This document shows positions 12,110 through 21,562 of a stretch of DNA of 64,000 bases, in pieces. Below the pieces are notes generated by a model. The model saw only the letters and a program-made list of their open reading frames with translations. It ran no database searches and was not told the origin of the DNA. Position 1 is the first letter of the stretch. The number at the start of each line of letters is the position of its first letter. This DNA is from Lepas anatifera (taxonomy: Eukaryota; Arthropoda; Thecostraca; Lepadidae), in NCBI GenBank assembly GCA_034440635.1, contig JAOTON010001814.1:1116001-1180000 (forward strand), given 5' to 3'. The position numbers were made by a program, and so were the translations under genes.

Positions 12110-12515
12110 GTGACGTAGCCAAGAAGGGTACGCAGACCTCCTTGAGCCGATTTTAAGCACTGCAAAGGATTCTCGGACCATGGGGGCCACCTTGATCAGG
12201 TGACACACCTCGGGGAGGGGCACACCTTGATCAATATTAGGGACAGACAGGATTTGGGCACACATTGAACCAGTGGCGTAGTAAAGAGGGGTCCTATGGG
12301 TCCGCGGACCTCCTTTGCGCCCATCCTGAGCACTGCAAAGGATTCTTGGATTAGGGAGGGCCCACTTTGATCAGGGGGCCCACCACGGAAGGGGGAGCAC
12401 ACTTTGATATTAGGGGCACACAGGATTTCGGAACACATTGGACCACTGGCGTAGCCAAGGGGGTCCTAGGGGTCCGCGGACCACCTTAAAGGATTGTCGG
12501 ATCAGGGGGCCCGAG
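12110..12515 (+). repeat. ~160-bp satellite, array B
   Basis: About two and a half tandem units (from about 12110, 12268 and 12443) of the same satellite as 9299-9610. Each has (G)ACGTAGCC/GGCGTAG, CACTGCAAAGGATTCT and a terminal CACAT. The last unit is cut and passes into the GC minisatellite. Confidence 0.85.
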
Positions 12516-12519
12516 TCAG

Positions 12520-12640
12520 CCTTAGGACCCTCTCCCCGAGATTCGTCCTCAGGTGCCCCGAGACAGTCTCAGGGCTCCTATCCCGAGAGATGGTCTCAGA
12601 GGGGGGGCGAAAGTCGGTCTCAGGTTTTGACATTTGCGAC
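12520..12640 (+). repeat. GC minisatellite (short block)
   Basis: Degenerate repeats of about 25-30 bp of the type GGGCCCGAG..AG.CT.AG, similar to the blocks at 14505-14870 and 22420-24830. It lies directly before the LINE insertion. Confidence 0.55.
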
Positions 12641-12654
12641 TCAGGACCTTCCAC

Positions 12655-14140
12655 AGTTGAGAAATCACTGTTTGTGGACAATTTTGCGGTGTGGGTCAGC
12701 ACGTCCACCACCATTTCAGCACAGAGACCGCTTCAGGTGTGCATCGACCGCCTTTTAGACTGGAGTGTTTTAAACGGTTTGAAGTTCTCGACAGAAAATA
12801 CTGCATGCGTTCATTTCTGCCGACGAACTCGGTTTTGCCTTCAGGTGAGCCTCTCCCTGTATGGTCGACCAATCCCGGTATTAGGGCAAGCGAAGTTTCT
12901 GGGCATGATAATGGAGAGTCGCCTAACATACGGCCCCCACATCCGATCACTTCGCGATAAATGGGTAAAGCGCATGAATATCCTAAAAATGGTGTCCCGC
13001 ACATCCTACGGTGGCAACAGAGTATTCTCTTCTCCGCCTCTACCGTACCTTAGTTAGGTCGGTTTTAGATTACTCGTGTATAGTTTATGACGGTGCGTTG
13101 ACCAGCACAAAACAGCCACTGAACTCTGTACACCATGCATGTGTGCGACTAGCAGCCGGTGCGTTCCGCACATCGCAGAGGGCCAGTCTACTGGTGGACG
13201 CTAATGAACCACCTCTGGCCTTGCGGCGAAAACGCTTGGCGCTTGTTTATGCAGCCAAGATAATCCAATACCGGGATAATCCCACACACTGGTGGATTTT
13301 TTACCCAGAATTTGTTCATCTGCTCTCCACAGGCCGGGGAAGCTCATCTCGAGCCCTCTGTCTGCGGGTTGGCCAGTGGCTAGAGGGATCCGACATCGAC
13401 TTCAAAACCATTGCGGAGAACCGTGTCCATTGCCGGGAGCCATGACACCATACTCCTGTTACATGAGATTTGGAGCTCCTGAGGTTCGGAAAGTCGAAGA
13501 TGCTCGTGCCAGAACTGTTACATTATGCCATGGAGAAAATTGACACGTACACAGGTCATGCTATTTTCTATACAGATGGTTCCAAGTCGACGGGAAGCTC
13601 TGGATGTGCGTTTGTGGGAGAAGGCGTAACCGGAGGCTTTAGTCCCCCAGCCGCAGTAACGGCTTTTACTGCAGAACTGTACGCGATTTTACGAGTTTTG
13701 AAATACATTCTTAACCTTCCCACAGGAACATTCTTAATAGTTTCTGACTCTCTCAGCTCATTGATGGCACTGCAGTCCGGACGTTTACATTCGTCTTGGC
13801 TTGTGCCGGCTATCTTGAATCTCCTCTCTGGCGCTTTTCCCAAGGATCGGAGACTAAGTTCCTCTGGGTGCCAAGCCACGTGGGTGTCCCGGGGAACGAA
13901 CAAGCTGATCGGACTGCACGGGTGGCTTCGGGAGAGGCCCCCCCCCTGTGACTCAAAGTTCCAGCGAATGGCGTATAACCGTTGATCAATGCCATGCTGT
14001 TTGCTGAATGGCAGGCGCGATGGAGCGCCGAACAGGACTGTGCGCTAAGGCGTTTGCGACCGAGTATCGGCTTGTGGGAGTCGAGCAGCAGGCAAAGTAG
14101 GAGGGAGGAGGTCTGTAATAGAAAAAGCTACCTGCTTTTA
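12655..14140 (+). pseudogene. 5'-truncated LINE with RNase H (I/Jockey-type), decayed
   Basis: Begins inside the reverse transcriptase at LFVDNFAVWVS, the equivalent of the Y-x-D-D catalytic box, with the second Asp replaced by Asn. Next come the thumb region with KFLGMIMESRLTYGPHIRSL, then after a frameshift near 13010 SVLDYSCIVYDGA and an HHACVRLAAGAFRTS-type region. An RNase H domain follows (13550-13900): FYTDGSKS (first Asp), TAELYAI (Glu), VSDSLSSL (Asp), and a final segment with [16 protein letters not shown] residues in a different frame. Frameshifts (about 13010, 13445, 13850) and the VDN change make it inactive. The left edge is 5'-truncated, as is usual for LINE insertions, and abuts the minisatellite. 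Confidence 0.85.
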
Positions 14141-14504
14141 TAGCCACACTGTCATATACCTATGGGCCTGCTTTAATATTTGGTGACCCAAATTTTCTAA
14201 CTCTTGACCTGATCGAGAAAAAAATAAACTATACAGAAAATAAGAACAAGCACTTAAAAAGGCAGAGCAAAATTTTGTTTTTGGCATTGTAAGGTTAAAA
14301 TGCGATGCAAAAATATAACAAATAAGCCCCGATCACTGAGGGGGCCCCCAACGGATGGCAGACCACTGCCCCTCTCTTGGCCGCATCCTAGCCATGCCAC
14401 TGCATTGTATATTTGGGCACACACAAAAACCTATTGGGGCACACACAGAACATTAGGCACATGTTAACTGACATTTGGGAACGGATAGGCTGAGGAGTTA
14501 GATG

Positions 14505-14875
14505 ACACGTTTTAGAGGGCCCCAGAGCTGCTCTCATAGGCCCCCAAGAGTTAGTCTCAGGACCCCCAGATTCAGTCTAGTTGGTCTCAATGTCCCAAGA
14601 GTTGTTCTCGGGGGCTCCAGAGTTGGTCTCGTGGGGCCCTCAAGAGTTAGCATGGGGGCCCCAGAGTCATTCTTGGGGTCCTCAGAGTCGTTCTCGGGGG
14701 CCCCAAGAGTTGTTCTCGTGGGGTGGGGGGGGCAAGATCAGCCTCGGGGCCCCAGAATTGGTCTCAGAGGGTACCCCCAGAGCTAATCTTGGCCCCCACA
14801 GTTGGTCTCGAGCCGGTCTTGGGGGCCCCCGAGTTGTTCTGGGGGCCCAAGAGTTTGTCTCGAGGGGCCCTCAAT
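14505..14875 (+). repeat. GC minisatellite
   Basis: About 14 degenerate units of 25-30 bp of the form GGGGCCCCAGAGTTGNTCTC. Shares words such as CCCCAGAGCTGCTC with the larger array at 22420-24830. Open frames across it are repeat artefacts. Confidence 0.85.
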
Positions 14876-15976
14876 GATGTGATATATATGGTGTAGGTGA
14901 CCAAGTAATATCGGCAGCCCGATTCCTGCTTTCTTTCTTGTCCTGTTTTTCTGTCCTGAAGGGTTTTCCAGTGCCAGGCCAGGCGATAGTTTTGCCATGA
15001 TCGCCATAGTCTGAGGGCTCGTTGTCTTAATGGCCTCCTCTTCCTAATATCATTTCCTTACAGCAGTTGAGGTATGATCTCAAATAGGTCATATATTTGA
15101 TCCGTAATAGGCAAGGGGAGAAAAAGGCCTGCTGGACATAATTTCCTGAGTTGACAGCCAATTTTTTGGCCATCGTTTATACCTTCATAAAGTGTGACAT
15201 CGTTTAAAAGTTTGAAGTATTCATTGGGTGTGTTCAAATATGTTTTCTGTATTTATTCATCACCAGAAATAGATTGGGGCGTTTTGGGATTCGTTTTAAA
15301 GAAAATATTTGATAGATTGTTCGTATCTTTCAATTGATGATCTTATCATCGCCCTGTGCTTTGGAATTTTTTCATCTTGTACTGTAGGTGATCAAATGTT
15401 TGAGTGCAATGCGTACAAAATTAAGAAAAATGTCATCTTTTGGCAAATGAAAAATTTTCATTTAATTTGTGTAGCTGCATTATTGAGCACAGGGGTCGTG
15501 CATTGGTATTATGGTGCAATCTTGTTATACATTTAATATAATTGGCTTCATTCATACTCTCTTCTGTTGGTTGTCTGCTGGTCGTTGAGAAAAGGAAAAT
15601 CCCATGACTAGCCATGGCACGCTCACAAACGAGCTGTTACACAACTCAGAATTTTAATTTCATCTTTGGTCATGCGGAAGAGGCATGACCTAATTGTTCG
15701 TTGAAATGTGACATTTCCCAACGGAAGTATAAAGAAGCAGTTAATTTCAATGCAACATTGTAGGTCCCGACATATAATGAACATAGTTTTTTATGAAACA
15801 TAGGTTTTTACCTAACGCAAAACCGGGGGATTGTGTACAGGTAAATATTGACTACGGCCTTCTAAAGCTGGATGCACTTCTAGAGAAAAATATGGATTCT
15901 AAACCTAGGTGGGGGGCACACTATCACAACTTGGCCTCTCCCGAAATGAAATCCTGGTTGCGCCACTGACGAGCAA

Positions 15977-16640
15977 TGAGATAAAATAATTATTATCAAG
16001 GTGATGTTCTGTTTTATTTTTGTTAGGTTAGGTTGCGTTTATTCAATTTTAAGTTATTGCCTGTCTTTTGCCCTAGAGGGTTAATTACCGGGCACTTGGG
16101 GGGCATTTCTGCTGGCTGGGGGGGGCAAGTGGGCCACCCAGTTAACATGTTAAAAAATTAACTGATATCCACCGGCGCCGGGGCGGGATGATTTCAGAAG
16201 TTTGGTCTGAAATGTACTTGTTTCAAACACTTTAAAAACCTTGGACCTAATTTTTGACTTGATAGTTTTTCAGTCGAATAGTTTCTTCTCTACAACTAGT
16301 TTTTTTCTGGTAGTGAAGATCATGGGTGCTCATTATTAATTCACTTTACCATTTATAAGTTGGACTGAGGCGTGGAACCAAGGTGCAGAAACAACAAGGT
16401 CGAATTTGCGAAGGTTAAAGTGAATCCCTAACATCAGCAAACTTGATAATACCATGTTTGACTGAACTCGACTAATTTCCGATGAGGATTACCGCTGATA
16501 CGGCTAAAGGCGACTCCAAACATTGTACCGGGTGGGGAAGACATAGAGTATCGATAAAACAACTGTATAAAAAAGAGAGTCAAACAATTTGGGGAGCAGG
16601 GCTAGTTTGAGGGGAAGGCAAGGCCGGGTTTTCCCTTGTT
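15977..16640. other. No gene recognised
   Basis: AT-rich flank of the large hAT element. No coding or repeat structure identified. Confidence 0.4.
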
Positions 16641-16644
16641 GCAC

Positions 16645-16785
16645 CTCTGTGCGCGGATGGACCTGGGACCTGGTGGTCGGACGGTCTCTGTGCGCGGATG
16701 GACCTGGGGCCTGGTGGTCGGACAGTCTCTGTGCGTGGATGGACCTGAGGTCTGGTGGTCAGACGGTCAGACTACGTCTACAGAC
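16645..16785 (+). repeat. 41-bp tandem repeat, 3 copies
   Basis: Units begin CTCTGTGCGCGGATGGACCT at 16645, 16686 and 16727. The first two are nearly identical and the third is diverged. The open frame crossing it reflects this periodicity and is probably not a gene. Confidence 0.9.
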
Positions 16786-17504
16786 TTCACTCTTACCAGA
16801 AGCTGAGTTTGGAGTCGCAGCACTCAGCCAGTCTATGAATATCTAACTAGCCCACCACTCCATATGCAGAGTGGTGTGGTTGTCAAGTTGTCAGTGATAG
16901 ACTGAGAGCCGGGTCCCGCAGTCACCTGCCTGCTGGCGGATTATAGCTAAGCAGGAAAATCCGAAAAATTCGATAATACGTAAGTCATCCACTTCGATGT
17001 GATTATATCCATCGAATCTAATTCAATCCACTAGGAGCTCAGTATGATCAAAGGCAGTCATCTTACAGGCGGTATCACCACGCTGGCTCAATGGTAAAAT
17101 TCAAGAGGTCGGAAAATTCACCGGTGCTTCCATATGGGAGTTCCTGAAAGATGACTGAAATATCCGTAATTCGATACTGCGACACATCCACCTTCTCACC
17201 ATGTGGATGTAAGCCACGAACAGCCCTACATTCGTCTATTGCAAATGGTTATTTCACTTCAGGAACATGAAGAAGACATTCCTTGAACATGAAGAAGAAA
17301 AACATTTCTGTTGTATGTGAATTTAAACAGTCACGATGAGAGAAATAGGAAAACTTAACTTCGTTTTGACGGTGCATTATAACTAGTTCAGCCAGAAGCC
17401 ACCAAGGAGCAAAGCGGTCAGCCCTTGAATGAAGTGATGTTGCTCGAGTACGGCAAATGATCGTCACAGTGCTGTTTTCGCCCATTGCCGGCCGGCAAGA
17501 ATGT

Positions 17505-17695
17505 AATTCCGGGATTCTGACGCGGTTCTGGGGTTCTGACGCGGTTCTGGGGTTCTGATGTGGTTCTGGGGTTCTGACGCGTTTCTGGATATATGACGTG
17601 GTTCTGGGGTTCTGACGCGGTTCTGGAGTTATGACGTGGTTCTGGGCTTCTGACGCGGTTCTGGGGTTATAAATTGGTTTTGGGGTTCAAGTGGC
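17505..17695 (+). repeat. 19-bp minisatellite
   Basis: About nine units of GGGTTCTGACGCGGTTCTG with substitutions (for example GAGTTATGACGTGGTTCTG). Confidence 0.9.
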
Positions 17696-17939
17696 AGAGA
17701 CGAAGAAAATGGCATAGGTATTTATGTAGCTTGACACCCGCCCCAGTGGGCCTCCGAGCCACCTTGAACCTGGTAGATGGGCGTGAAAATACCCCACCCC
17801 TCGAACTCGGCTCCTTTGCGGGATAGCGAAAAAAGGCGAATGCTGTTGAATAGCTTATACAAATTCATGAAGAAACTGTGTTGGTCACTCTTTGGCTCAG
17901 GTCAATATTAAGGTCATGACAGGTAAAAAAACGTTGGGC

Positions 17940-18185
17940 TGGCCAACGTTTCCCGATTTGCTGAAGAAACGCGACATACAAATCATTAAAAGACTGCTCT
18001 CCGACGACTCTGGAAGTACACTGTCGCGGTCAGTTTCGCGTCGCTCCGAAATCTCTAGCCGGAGCACACGCGGGACTGGCCGCGATATGCTAGAACTCCC
18101 AAGGGAGCAAACGGAGCAAGCCAAACACAGTTTTCGTTTCAGGGGGTAGAAACATGGAACAGTGGGATGAGGGAGAGTTCTTGGG
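17940..18185 (+). pseudogene. LINE reverse transcriptase C-terminal tail
   Basis: Reads LGWPTFPDLLKKRDIQ, then a Ser/Arg-rich stretch with RSTRGTGRDML, LPREQTEQAKHSFRFRG and, after one stop codon, VETWNSG. This matches the conserved end of CR1/L2-type ORF2 (the W.PL..RR box, then TRG, then SF.YRG...WN.LP). Only the last part of the element is present. The upstream bases (17892-17930) match another repeat found near 52650-52690. It is followed by the abnormal A/T stretch. Confidence 0.65.
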
Positions 18186-18189
18186 ATAA

Positions 18190-18234
18190 ATTTAAAAAAA
18201 AAGTAAAAAATTTTGGAAAAAAAAAAAAAAAAAA

Positions 18235-18292
<58 letters not shown>

Positions 18293-18580
18293 TTATTTTA
18301 ATAAAAAAAAAAAAAATTAAAAAAATTAAAAAAAAAAAAAAAAAATTTTTAAATATATAAAAAAAAATTAAATAAAAAAGTTAAAAAAAAAAAAAAAAAA
18401 AAAAAAATATTTTAAAAAAATTTTAAAAAAAATAAAAAAAAAAAATATTTTTTTTTTAATTAATATAAAATTTAAAAAAAAAAAATTTTATTTTAAATTT
18501 TAAAAAAAAAATAAAAAAAAAAAAAAAAATTATAAAAAATTTTTTTTTTAATTTTATTTTTTTTTTTATTTTTAAATTTT

Positions 18581-18614
<34 letters not shown>
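18190..18614. other. A/T homopolymer stretch ending in poly-G; probable assembly artefact
   Basis: Over 380 bp consisting almost only of A and T runs (for example a run of more than 40 A near 18240-18288), ending in an unbroken G run of about 30 at 18584-18613. It follows a LINE tail, so part may be genuine poly-A. The mix of long A, T and G homopolymers resembles low-quality consensus rather than real sequence. Confidence 0.7.
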
Positions 18615-18617
<3 letters not shown>

Positions 18618-18834
18618 GTATATGTGTAGTAGGCATTTAGGAAAGAGGATAGGCTAAAAATGAGCTGACGCATTTCTTTAAACTTTTTATCTACAACGGC
18701 CATGCTGTGTAAAGTGTTGTGTGGTTTACGAAAGTGTGTACTCCCTATGTGTACAGTGTCCTTGTAATTGAGGGCTGAAAGGCCATATATTATGGAGACC
18801 TCAATAATATGCATCTACATCAGGTGACATGTTA

Positions 18835-19192
18835 GAGAAGAGTTTCCGGGTTCTAGCATCTGACTGAGTGGAGTTAGAATCATTTTTAGGCACCATTCAC
18901 TGTTTCTCGTTACGACGAATCGAATGATGTAAAATATGACTATACTAGGTCAAAATATAAAAATGAACTGACCGAAAGTCAGGTCAAGGTCACTATCCAA
19001 CCTAGCATAGTCAATATGCATATCAATGGACTTGCAATAGTAATCCAAACGCAATGGTATCAAAATAAAACTTTAAGATAACTCCCTGCAAAGTTATTGA
19101 CCCAAGTCTGAAACCTGCTTAAGTAGCCCCAGATGACCTCTCAAAGGCCACAGATCAAAAATTGCAACATGAACCTGGAAGGGGGTCCAGGA
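18835..19192 (+). mobile_element. AGGTCA inverted-repeat family, arm 1
   Basis: Starts near AGAAGAGTTTCCGGG and shares ATCATTTTTAGGCACCATTC, CTCGTTACG, GACTATAC and GTCAGGTCAAGGTCA with the arms at 43544-43900 and 52250-52636. It is interrupted at 19193 by a GAGTACGC element. An oppositely oriented terminus of the same family is at about 20010-20075 and a longer reverse arm at 20540-20945. Confidence 0.7.
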
Positions 19193-20000
19193 TAGGGGAA
19201 GTCTGTGCAAGAGTACGCGCCTAACTTTCTAAAGGCTTTCACGTTTCTCCTATAAGTCTAACAGCTAAAATTTTTATGTGGTTATTTAGCCTGCACAATT
19301 GTCCATGTATGGTCCATGTTTCAACTCGATGTTTCTGAAAGGAACTCGCCACGAGCCCATCAAAAATAAAAAGTCACGTGCGCACACTTGCCGGAGTGGG
19401 TTGGCAAGAGTAAGCAACAGAGGAGGCTGGAGTACGCACTGATGACCCGCTGTGCTTTAGGTGCATAGGCCATGTCGCAAAGTATTTTTGGCCAAACCAG
19501 GCGATTGTATGATGTTATATCGTTCTGAATATACAAGAACTATGTTGCAACGTTTGGTTTTCAAAATATGAGTTACGGACTCTGTCCCGAGTGAAAACTA
19601 AATTTTCCTATCTCTTAAGCATGGCACTCTTGCCCAATGGTTACTGCGTTCTTGCCGGACATGCTCCCTGGGAAGAAAGTCTTCTAATGCTGGCGGCGTT
19701 TTAGGTGGTTCGGTCCTGGGTCTTGCTCGCTTTTGACTGTGACGCCTTAATTTGTTTTGATAATAGAAGCATGGTCTCAGTTTACCCAGTTGAAATATTA
19801 TTGGGTGCCCGAAATTTTTGTGGTCTCCGGGAAGAACGGGTACGTTGATTTTGGTGTGGCCTGGCGCTGACCTGTTTTTATACGGGTTTCTCGGGGTTGC
19901 TAAGTACCAAAGCTGTTGGTCTCTTTTCTGGTATCCCTCCTCTATGATTTGGGAATATGAAGGTTTTGGCTGTTTAATATGAATTTATTTTTGTTTTTTT
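19193..20000 (-). mobile_element. GAGTACGC-rich element, copy B (inverted)
   Basis: Reverse-complement homologue of 4164-4960. It begins TAGGGGAAGTCTGTGCAAGAG at 19193 and carries the same landmarks, such as CGTCTTGCCGGACATGCTCC-type ends, CAGTTTACCCAGTTGAAATATT and TTGCTAAGTACC. GAGTACGC words at 19209 and 19431 and degenerate copies mark the family. The left part is well conserved; the far end (beyond about 19930) has diverged. Inserted in an AGGTCA-family arm. Confidence 0.65.
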
Positions 20001-20004
20001 GTGT

Positions 20005-20075
20005 TGTGATTTTCGCCGTAGCGAGAGGAAGCGAATGGTGCCTAAACAATGATCCTTAACTCCACTCTGTTCCGG
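20005..20075 (-). repeat. Terminus of AGGTCA inverted-repeat family
   Basis: CGCCGTAGCGAGAGGAAGCG followed by AATGGTGCCTAAACAATGAT and a sequence matching the start of the arm at 18855 in reverse. It may close the element opened at 18835. Confidence 0.55.
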
Positions 20076-20199
20076 CTGTTGATCTTCCGCCGGCGATTGT
20101 GGCACCTGTAACCAGGCGCCCCCAAATGGATAGCCTCACTGACGACCTCCCGTCCAGTCGCCTGTGCTTCCATTCTGCTGGGATGTAGGTCACCCCACA

Positions 20200-20420
20200 T
20201 CGAAAACTGTTCTTGTGTGGTACCTCCGGTGGGGGAGTGTTTAAACACCCCTCGTGTTTTTTTCCGGCGGCACAAAAAACGGCGGCGCTTGGCGCCGCCG
20301 TACTTGGCACACCTTATCCTTGACCAATTTCGCAACTTTCCCCAAAAATTTAAGGCTTAGTCATATCAGGTCAGGTCACCAGTGCAGGTAAAGTGGTCTC
20401 ACCTCCAAAACTGATTAAGG
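20200..20420 (-). repeat. Hairpin repeat family, copy 2
   Basis: Contains the perfect 9-bp hairpin CGGCGGCGC/GCGCCGCCG with a 3-nt loop (20280-20300) and the 12-bp palindrome GTGTTTAAACAC (20237-20248). Flanking words GGCACACCTTATCCTTGACC and AAAATTTAAGG match the copy at 50430-50520 in reverse. Confidence 0.8.
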
Positions 20421-20539
20421 TGGCGTCAGATAGAAAATCGTGAATCTATCGAATAATGGGCCCACCGAGTACTACCAAACATATTCCAGGATTTTTATAT
20501 CGGTGACCTAGGGCCAGGTACGGATAATCATCTCTTCAT

Positions 20540-20950
20540 TGGAAATACATGGGGAAAACGGAAATTGGACGAAAAAGTGTTCTATTACTGTATATACCGC
20601 TTGGAACACCTTCATATTCTTCAAGTCATAGTATCCTAGGCCCCTTTATATGTCCATGTTGCAATTTTGGACCCGTGAACTCTGAGAGGTTATCTGGGGT
20701 TACTTAAGCAGGTTTTCAGATTTGGGCCAATGATGTTGCAGGAAATGATGATAAACCTTTCAGTTTGATACCATTACGTTTGGATGGTTTTTGCGAATCA
20801 ATGTATATGCATATTGACTACGCTAGGTTAGATGGTGACCTTGACCTGACCTTAGGTCAAGTCACTTTATTTTTTGACCTAGTATAGTCATATTTACATA
20901 ATTCGACTCGCCGTAACGAGAGGAAGAGAATGGTGCCTAAAAATGATTAT
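20540..20950 (-). mobile_element. AGGTCA inverted-repeat family, arm 2
   Basis: Reverse-orientation copy with GTATCCTAGGCCCC, TCTGAGAGGTTATCTGGGG, CTTGACCTGACCTTAGGTCA (20843-20862) and the terminal CGTAACGAGAGGAAGAGAATGGTGCCTAAAAATGAT. Outside that word the sequence departs from the other arms, so this end is truncated where a LINE begins. Confidence 0.7.
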
Positions 20951-20954
20951 AATT

Positions 20955-21562
20955 TGCCTATAGGCCTGACAACATACGTGCACGCATCATCAAGGAGTGC
21001 AGGGATCAGTTTTCCGTTCCGCTAACTATTCTGTTTAGGTAATCTGTGACTCGCGGTGTTTTCCCGAGCAGGTGGGCGGAAGCTAACATAGTACCTATTC
21101 ACAAAAAAGGTTTCGAGAACTGCTTTCACATTACCGTTCCGTCTCGCTCACCTCGTTGTTTGGAAAACTGCTGGAGCAGTGTTTTTGTGACGCCCTTCTC
21201 TTTCATGTTTGATTGGCTCTGACTCGAAATCAACAGGGCTTCATCTCTCATCGATCATGGGATTAAAATTTAGTTTCCCTATTAAAAAAACGGCGTGGGA
21301 ATCCATCTCTTTAGAAATACCAACTGACTACGGAACCTGTATTGGTAGCTTATTTCGGAATCGTTCGATCCATTATTGAGTTTGGTTGTGTCATTTGGGG
21401 AGGTGCAGCCACGACACACTTAGACAGGCTTGAAAAAATCATCATAAGTTTCTTATCTGGCTTGCATCAGTTTCGACCAGAAATTTATTGTCACTCGCGT
21501 ATCGTGATCTTCTGGCATTGTTCAAAATTACCACTTTGGAAAGAATTACAAAAAAACTATTG
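20955..21562 (+). pseudogene. LINE reverse transcriptase with internal deletion
   Basis: Starts in the RT fingers (GPDNIRARIIKECRDQF, then ANIVPIHKKG and SVSLTSLFGKLLEQ), then jumps to the thumb/C-terminal region (YFGIVRSIIEFGCVIWGGAATT, LDRLEKI, YRDLLALFKITTLE). The palm with the catalytic FADD box is missing, so an internal deletion has occurred around 21190-21320. There are frameshifts and stops. The element is cut at 21562 by the hAT insertion; its downstream part resumes at 25113. Confidence 0.75.

Larger units (their letters stand above)
9184..15976. mobile_element. 6.8 kb hAT-type element with nested insertions
   Basis: The ends are CAGTAGTGCAACCAAGG (from 9192) and CCTGGTTGCGCCACTG (to 15968), which are inverted copies of each other with two or three mismatches. 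They are bordered by the perfect 8-bp duplication ACGAGCAA at 9184-9191 and 15969-15976. An 8-bp duplication with a CAG.GG-type terminus is diagnostic of the hAT superfamily. Inside are satellite arrays (9299-9610 and 12110-12515), a smaller hAT MITE (10294-10649), an RNase H-bearing LINE (12655-14140) and a GC minisatellite (12520-12640, 14505-14870). No hAT transposase with recognisable motifs is visible, so the element is non-autonomous or decayed. Confidence 0.75.

Noticed and set aside
14502..14877. Repeat-encoded frames with GPQSHSWGPQS-like peptide
   Set aside because: Translation of a minisatellite.
16589..16846. 85-codon frame
   Set aside because: Crosses a 41-bp tandem repeat; period not a multiple of three and no homology recognised.
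20042..20335. 97-codon minus-strand frame
   Set aside because: Runs through the GC hairpin repeat, which is broken in the other copies, so not a conserved protein.
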